Assembly: GCF_963378095.1 (NCBI RefSeq)
Contig: NZ_OY726397.1
Span: 744,001-808,000, forward strand
Origin: Mycolicibacterium sp. MU0053
GTDB lineage: Bacteria; Actinomycetota; Actinomycetes; Mycobacteriales; Mycobacteriaceae
Direction of reading: 5' to 3'
Length of the DNA stretch: 64,000 nucleotides
Below, in pieces: positions 57,814 through 64,000 of the stretch. The position numbers and the translations under genes were made by a program. Under the pieces are notes generated by a model. The model saw nothing but the letters and a program-made list of their open reading frames with translations, was not told where the DNA came from and searched no databases. Each line of letters opens with the position of its first letter. Positions within the stretch are counted from its first letter, which is position 1.

Positions 57814-59384
57814 TGAAACGCGCAGCGGTCCTGGCCGTGCTGATGGCGCTGGTGGCGACGGGATGTCAGGCGCCGGTGCGCCCGGTCGATCGAACGACGT
57901 CGGAGCTGCCGCCGCCGCTGGTCCCCGCGATGGCCCTGCCGGCGGCCGCGGTCGACAACGCGGTGAGCCAGCTGACCCGCATCGCCGAGGAACTGATGGA
58001 CTCCTCGGGCATCCCCGGGATGGCCGTGGCCGTGGTGCACGGCGGAAGAACGGTGTACGCCAAGGGGTTCGGCGTCAAGGATGTGCGCGCGGGGGACAAG
58101 CTGGACAACCGCGTCGACCGGGACACGGTGTTCCAGCTGGCCTCGGTGTCCAAATCGCTGTCCGCCTCGGTCGTCGCTCGCCAGGTCGGCGCCAAGGCCA
58201 TCAGCTGGGACACCCCGCTGGTGTCGAAGCTGCCCGGGTTCGCGCTGGCCGATCCGGCCGTCACGTCGATGGTCACCGTCGGCGACATGTTTGCGCATCG
58301 CTCGGGGCTGCCCGACCATGCCGGGGATCGACTCGAGGACCTCGGCTACGACCGTGCCTACGTGCTGTCCAAGCTGCGTGAGCTGCCGCTGCAGCCGTTC
58401 CGAACCTCATACGCCTACACCAACTTCGGGTTGACCGCGGCGGCCGAGGCGGTTGCCGTCGGCGCCGGCAGAACCTGGGAGCAGTTGGCCTCCGACGTGC
58501 TCTACGAGCCGCTGGGAATGTCGGTGACGAGTTCGCGGTACACCGACTTCGAAGACCGGTCCAACAAGGCGTTGACCCACATCCGGCTCGACGACCGGTA
58601 CGAACCGCGCTTTCAGCGCGATCCCGACCCGCAATCGCCGGCCGGCGGGGCCAGCTCCTCGGTCGCCGACATGGCGCACTGGCTCGGCATGATCCTGGCC
58701 GACGGCAAGCGCGGCGATCGGCAGATCATCGACGCCGAGGCGCTGCTGCCGGCACTGACCCCCCAGATCGTGTCGAGCCCGCCAACCGAACCGGCAATGC
58801 GCCCAGGGTTTTACGGCTACGGATTCAACGTCGGCACCACCTCGGCGGCGCGCACCATGTTCAGTCATTCGGGCGCCTTCGAACTCGGCGCGGCCACCAA
58901 CTTCGTGGTGATCCCGTCGGCCGACGTCGGCATCATCGCGCTCACCAACGCCACCGCCTCTGGCATCCCCGAGACGCTCACCGCCGAATTCGCCGATCTG
59001 GTGCAATTCGGTGAGGTGCGCGAGGATTGGCGGCGGCTCTATCGGGAGGCGTTCGCCGAGTTCAGCGCCCCGGTGGGGGCACTGGTGGGCAAGGACCGCC
59101 CGTCGTCCCCGGCTCCGGCCCCGCCGTTGGCGGAGCTCGCCGGAACCTACGCCAACGACTACTGGGGCCCGGCGACGGTGACCGAGCGTGACGGTGCGCT
59201 GACTCTGACGCTGGGTCCGAAGGCGCAGCCGTGGCGCCTCGAGCACTGGGACGGCAACGTCTTCACGTTCCGCTTCATCAGCGAGAACTCGCCGCCCGGT
59301 TCGGTTTCCAAGGCCACGTTCAACGGTGATGCGTTGACGCTCGAATACTTCGACGACGACGGCAAGGGGACTTTCACGCGATGA
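57813..59384 (+). CDS. beta-lactamase/penicillin-binding-like lipoprotein (Rv0907)
   Basis: 523 aa. A lipoprotein signal peptide ends in the lipobox LVATGC (residues ~13-18). The class C beta-lactamase-like domain has the SxxK motif SVSK, the YxN motif YAYTN and a C-terminal HSG, followed by a ~120-residue DUF3471-like C-terminal domain. Members are esterases, D-peptidases or lactamases. GTG 57813 lacks a ribosome site but has a -10-like box 7 bases upstream. It overlaps ctpE by 4 bases. Confidence 0.88.
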   Translation: MKRAAVLAVLMALVATGCQAPVRPVDRTTSELPPPLVPAMALPAAAVDNAVSQLTRIAEELMDSSGIPGMAVAVVHGGRTVYAKGFGVKDVRAGDKLDNRVDRDTVFQLASVSKSLSASVVARQVGAKAISWDTPLVSKLPGFALADPAVTSMVTVGDMFAHRSGLPDHAGDRLEDLGYDRAYVLSKLRELPLQPFRTSYAYTNFGLTAAAEAVAVGAGRTWEQLASDVLYEPLGMSVTSSRYTDFEDRSNKALTHIRLDDRYEPRFQRDPDPQSPAGGASSSVADMAHWLGMILADGKRGDRQIIDAEALLPALTPQIVSSPPTEPAMRPGFYGYGFNVGTTSAARTMFSHSGAFELGAATNFVVIPSADVGIIALTNATASGIPETLTAEFADLVQFGEVREDWRRLYREAFAEFSAPVGALVGKDRPSSPAPAPPLAELAGTYANDYWGPATVTERDGALTLTLGPKAQPWRLEHWDGNVFTFRFISENSPPGSVSKATFNGDALTLEYFDDDGKGTFTR

Positions 59385-61786
59385 CCGAGACCACGATCGC
59401 GGACCCGCTCGCCGGTCTGTCCGACGCCGAGGTCGCCCGCCGCGTCGCCGACGGCAGGACCAATGACGTGCCCACCCGCGCGGCGCGCAGCGTGTCGGAG
59501 ATCGTCCGATCCAACGTCTTCACCCGGATCAATGCGATCCTCGGGGTGCTGTTCGTGATCGTGCTGGCCACCGGGTCGCTGATCAACGGACTGTTCGGCC
59601 TGCTGATCATCGCCAACAGCGGCATCGGCATCATCCAGGAGATCCGCGCCAAGCGCACGCTGGACCAGCTCGCGATCGTCAGCCAGACCAAGCCGCGGGT
59701 GCGGCGCCGGTCCGGGACGGCCGAGCTGCCCCCCAACGAGGTGGTGCTCGACGATGTCATCGAGGTGGGTCCGGGCGATCAGATCGTCGTCGACGGCGAG
59801 GTGCTCGAGGAGGCCAACCTCGAGATCGACGAGTCGCTGCTGACCGGTGAGGCCGACCCGATCGCCAAGGACGCCGGCGACCCGGTGCTGTCCGGCAGCT
59901 TCGTCGTCGCCGGCAGCGGCGCCTACCGGGCCACCAAGGTGGGCCGGGAGGCGTATGCGGCCAAGCTCGCCGAGGAGGCCAGCAAGTTCACCCTGGTGAA
60001 GTCCGAACTGCGCTCCGGCATCAACAAGATCCTGAAGTTCGTCACGTATCTGCTGTGGCCGGCCGGGCTGTTGACGATCTACACCCAGCTGTTCACCACC
60101 GACGCCGACTGGCGGGAGTCGGTGCTGCGGATGGTCGGCGCCCTGGTGCCGATGGTGCCCGAGGGCTTGGTGCTGATGACCTCCATCGCGTTCGCGGTCG
60201 GGGTCATCCGGCTGGGCCGGCGGCAATGCCTGGTCAACGAGCTACCGGCGATCGAGGGGCTGGCGCGCGTCGATGTGGTGTGCGCGGACAAGACCGGCAC
60301 GCTGACCGAGAACGGGATGCGGTTCGCCGAACTGAAACTGGTGGGCGGGGCCGACCGGCAACGCGTCGAGCAGGCCCTGGCCGCGCTGGCGGCCGACGAC
60401 GCCCGCCCCAACGCCAGCATGCAGGCCATCGCCGAGGCCTTCGCCACCTCGCCGGGCTGGCGGGTCGACGCCGCGGCGCCGTTCAAGTCGGCGACCAAGT
60501 GGAGCGGGGTGTCCTACGGGGAGCGTGGCAACTGGGTGATCGGGGCGCCGGACGTGCTGGTGGACCCCGGCTCCGAACCCGCGGTGGAGGCCGAACGCAT
60601 TGGCGCGCACGGGCTGCGGGTGCTGCTGCTCGGATCGTGCGACCGCGCGGTGGACGCCCCCGACGCGCCGGGACGGGTGACTCCGATGGCGCTGGTGGTG
60701 CTGGAACAGAAGGTCCGGCCGGACGCCCGCGACACCCTGAATTACTTTGCCGATCAGAAGGTTTCGGTGAAGGTCATCTCCGGCGACAACGCGGTGTCGG
60801 TGGGGGCGGTGGCGGATTCGCTCGGCCTGCACGGCGCGGCCCTGGATGCCCGCCAACTACCCGAGGAGCAGGACGCGCTGGCCGACGCCCTGCAGAGCCA
60901 CACCACCTTCGGCCGGGTGCGTCCGGACCAGAAACGCACCATGGTGCACGCCCTGCAGTCCCGCGGCCACACCGTCGCGATGACCGGCGACGGCGTCAAC
61001 GACGTGCTGGCGCTCAAGGATGCCGACATCGGCGTGGCGATGGGCTCGGGCAGCTCGGCCACCCGCGCGGTGGCCCAGATCGTGTTGCTGGACAACAAGT
61101 TCGCCACCCTGCCCTATGTGGTGGGGGAGGGGCGCCGGGTCATCGGCAACATCGAACGGGTTTCGAACCTGTTCCTGACCAAGACGGTCTACTCGGTGTT
61201 CCTGGCGCTGCTGGTCGGCATCGTCGGGCTGGGTTCGCAGATCTTCGACTACGACCCCTTGCTGTACCCGTTCCAGCCGATCCACGTCACGATCGCGGCC
61301 TGGTTCACCATCGGGATACCGGCCTTCGTGCTGTCGCTGGCCCCGAACAACGAACGCGCCCACACCGGGTTCGTGCGGCGGGTCATGCTGGCCGCGCTGC
61401 CGTCGGGCCTGACGGTGGGTGTCGCGACGTTCGTCTCCTATTTGGTCGCCTATTCGGGCAACGACGCGTCCCGGGAGATGCAGACCCAGGCGTCCACCGC
61501 CGCGCTGATCACGCTGCTGATCGCCGGCTGGTGGGTGCTGGCTACCGTGGCCCGCCCGTACGAATGGTGGCGCGTGCTGCTGGTGACGGTGTCGGGGTTG
61601 GCCTACGTCGTGATTTTTTCCATTCCGCCGGCCCGCGAATTGTTCATGCTGGATCCGTCCAATCTGGCCACGACCACCACCGCAGTGCTGATCGGCGTGA
61701 TCGCGGCGGCGGTGATCGAGGCGCTGTGGTGGCTGCAGGGCCGGATCTTGGGGGAGCGACGGCGGTTGTGGAAGGTCGAGGACTAG
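59381..61786 (+). CDS. ctpE: P-type ATPase CtpE (Ca2+/metal transport)
   Basis: 801 aa with about 8-10 membrane helices. Catalytic DKTGT lies at about residue 303, TGES-type loop ESLLTGEAD, and hinge [22 protein letters not shown]. In M. tuberculosis and M. smegmatis CtpE imports calcium. Its start overlaps the preceding lipoprotein gene (ATGA), so the two are cotranscribed. Confidence 0.93.
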   Translation: MTETTIADPLAGLSDAEVARRVADGRTNDVPTRAARSVSEIVRSNVFTRINAILGVLFVIVLATGSLINGLFGLLIIANSGIGIIQEIRAKRTLDQLAIVSQTKPRVRRRSGTAELPPNEVVLDDVIEVGPGDQIVVDGEVLEEANLEIDESLLTGEADPIAKDAGDPVLSGSFVVAGSGAYRATKVGREAYAAKLAEEASKFTLVKSELRSGINKILKFVTYLLWPAGLLTIYTQLFTTDADWRESVLRMVGALVPMVPEGLVLMTSIAFAVGVIRLGRRQCLVNELPAIEGLARVDVVCADKTGTLTENGMRFAELKLVGGADRQRVEQALAALAADDARPNASMQAIAEAFATSPGWRVDAAAPFKSATKWSGVSYGERGNWVIGAPDVLVDPGSEPAVEAERIGAHGLRVLLLGSCDRAVDAPDAPGRVTPMALVVLEQKVRPDARDTLNYFADQKVSVKVISGDNAVSVGAVADSLGLHGAALDARQLPEEQDALADALQSHTTFGRVRPDQKRTMVHALQSRGHTVAMTGDGVNDVLALKDADIGVAMGSGSSATRAVAQIVLLDNKFATLPYVVGEGRRVIGNIERVSNLFLTKTVYSVFLALLVGIVGLGSQIFDYDPLLYPFQPIHVTIAAWFTIGIPAFVLSLAPNNERAHTGFVRRVMLAALPSGLTVGVATFVSYLVAYSGNDASREMQTQASTAALITLLIAGWWVLATVARPYEWWRVLLVTVSGLAYVVIFSIPPARELFMLDPSNLATTTTAVLIGVIAAAVIEALWWLQGRILGERRRLWKVED

Positions 61787-61800
61787 CGTTCACTGGGAAC

Positions 61801-61998
61801 ATGTCGTTTCTCGATAAAGCCAAGGACCTGCTGGGAAAGAACGCCGACAAGGTCGGGACCGTGGTCGACAAGGCCGGGGACTTCGTCGACAACAAGACCG
61901 GTGGCAAATATGCCGAGCAGGTCGACAAGGTTCAGGACGCCGCCAAGAACGCGACCGAGAAGTTGGATCCCACCAACAAGGACAATCCGCCGGCCTGA
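61801..61998 (+). CDS. Rv0909-like antitoxin/small coiled-coil protein
   Basis: 65 aa, all helical and Lys/Asp-rich (LDKAKDLLGKNADKVGTVVDKAG). Equivalent to Rv0909, which has been described as an antitoxin partner of Rv0910. The same composition also resembles CsbD-like or stress proteins. It starts 14 bases after ctpE and precedes the SRPBCC gene by 13 bases. Confidence 0.75.
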   Translation: MSFLDKAKDLLGKNADKVGTVVDKAGDFVDNKTGGKYAEQVDKVQDAAKNATEKLDPTNKDNPPA

Positions 61999-62011
61999 CA
62001 GAATTGCGCCC

Positions 62012-62446
62012 GTGGCAAAGCTATCTGTCTCTGTTGACGTGCCACTCGCACCCGAGCAGGCGTGGGAGTGCGCTGCGGATCTGTCCCGCTACAAGGAGTG
62101 GTTGACCATCCACCGGGTGTGGCGCAGTCCGCTGCCCGAAACCCTGGAAAAGGGCACCTCGCTGGACTCGATCGTCGAGGTCAAGGGCATGCCCAACCGG
62201 GTGAAGTGGACGATTGTGCACTACAAGCCCCCGCACGCGATGACGCTGAACGGGGACGGGCGCGGCGGGGTCAAGATCAAGCTGATGGCCAAGATCACCC
62301 CGAAGGGCGACGGTTCGGTGGTCACCTTCGACACCCATCTCGGTGGGCCTGCGCTGTTCGGACCGATAGGGATGGTCGTCGCGGGCGCGCTCAAGGGCGA
62401 TATTCGGCAGTCCCTGAACAAGTTCGTGACGGTGTTCGCGGGCTGA
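62012..62446 (+). CDS. Rv0910-like SRPBCC protein (putative toxin)
   Basis: 144 aa helix-grip-fold protein (VDVPLAPEQAWECAADLSRYKEWLTIH, VEVKGMPNRVKWTI, TFDTHLGGPALFGPIGMVVA). Equivalent to Rv0910, listed as the toxin of an unusual START-fold toxin-antitoxin pair. Ligand or target not known. GTG 62012 is the start; the frame before it has no ribosome site. Converges on the kinase gene with 9 bases between. Confidence 0.82.
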   Translation: MAKLSVSVDVPLAPEQAWECAADLSRYKEWLTIHRVWRSPLPETLEKGTSLDSIVEVKGMPNRVKWTIVHYKPPHAMTLNGDGRGGVKIKLMAKITPKGDGSVVTFDTHLGGPALFGPIGMVVAGALKGDIRQSLNKFVTVFAG

Positions 62447-62455
62447 GTGCCCGGC

Positions 62456-64000
<1,545 letters not shown>

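Overview
The window looks like the chromosome of a fast-growing environmental mycobacterium (Mycolicibacterium/Mycobacterium type). It is uniformly GC-rich, uses GTG starts often, and from about 13.7 kb onward keeps the gene order of the M. tuberculosis Rv0859-Rv0910 region: fadA-fadB, XPB helicase, moaC-mog-moaE, rpfA, moaD-moaA, cspB, sepH, serC, fprB, citA, gltA2, arfABC, prrA, accD3, echA6, ctpE and the Rv0909/Rv0910 pair. Orthologue names rest on remembered family sequences and on gene order; no search was run.

Region 1 (1-12.3 kb) is accessory. It holds the tail of a fused E1alpha/E1beta 2-oxo-acid dehydrogenase, its E2 lipoyl acyltransferase, a complete ribose-type ABC importer (lipoprotein, double ATPase, permease), a VOC protein, an NTF2/SnoaL-like protein, an amidase and a luciferase-like oxidoreductase, all on the + strand. 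Facing them are a GntR/FCD regulator and an SCP2-alpha/beta-hydrolase fusion. This reads as an uptake-plus-catabolism locus for an unknown, probably amide- or acyl-containing compound whose degradation passes through a 2-oxo acid. It is the best candidate for an undescribed system here.

Region 2 (12.6-20.6 kb) has a MarR/RidA divergent pair with two phased operators, the FadA/FadB beta-oxidation pair, a PPOX-fold protein and an LLM oxidoreductase that may both use F420, and a DUF35/thiolase-like lipid-transfer pair. Region 3 (20.6-30 kb) has the XPB helicase operon and a split molybdopterin locus around rpfA. The rpfA upstream region carries a c-di-AMP (ydaO-type) riboswitch and a CRP-like site. 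Region 4 (30-47.6 kb) is core housekeeping: cold-shock protein, MFS, rRNA methyltransferase, SepH, SerC, an AurF-like diiron protein next to FprB, two citrate synthases, PdxH and an FKBP.

Region 5 (47.7-64 kb) has arfABC, then prrA with no prrB in its expected position, an asymmetric heterodimeric ABC exporter, accD3, a small HTH protein, echA6, a metallo-hydrolase, a beta-lactamase-like lipoprotein, the CtpE P-type ATPase, the Rv0909/Rv0910 pair, and a DevS/DosT-like sensor kinase cut by the window end. No rRNA, tRNA, CRISPR array, transposase or prophage gene was seen.
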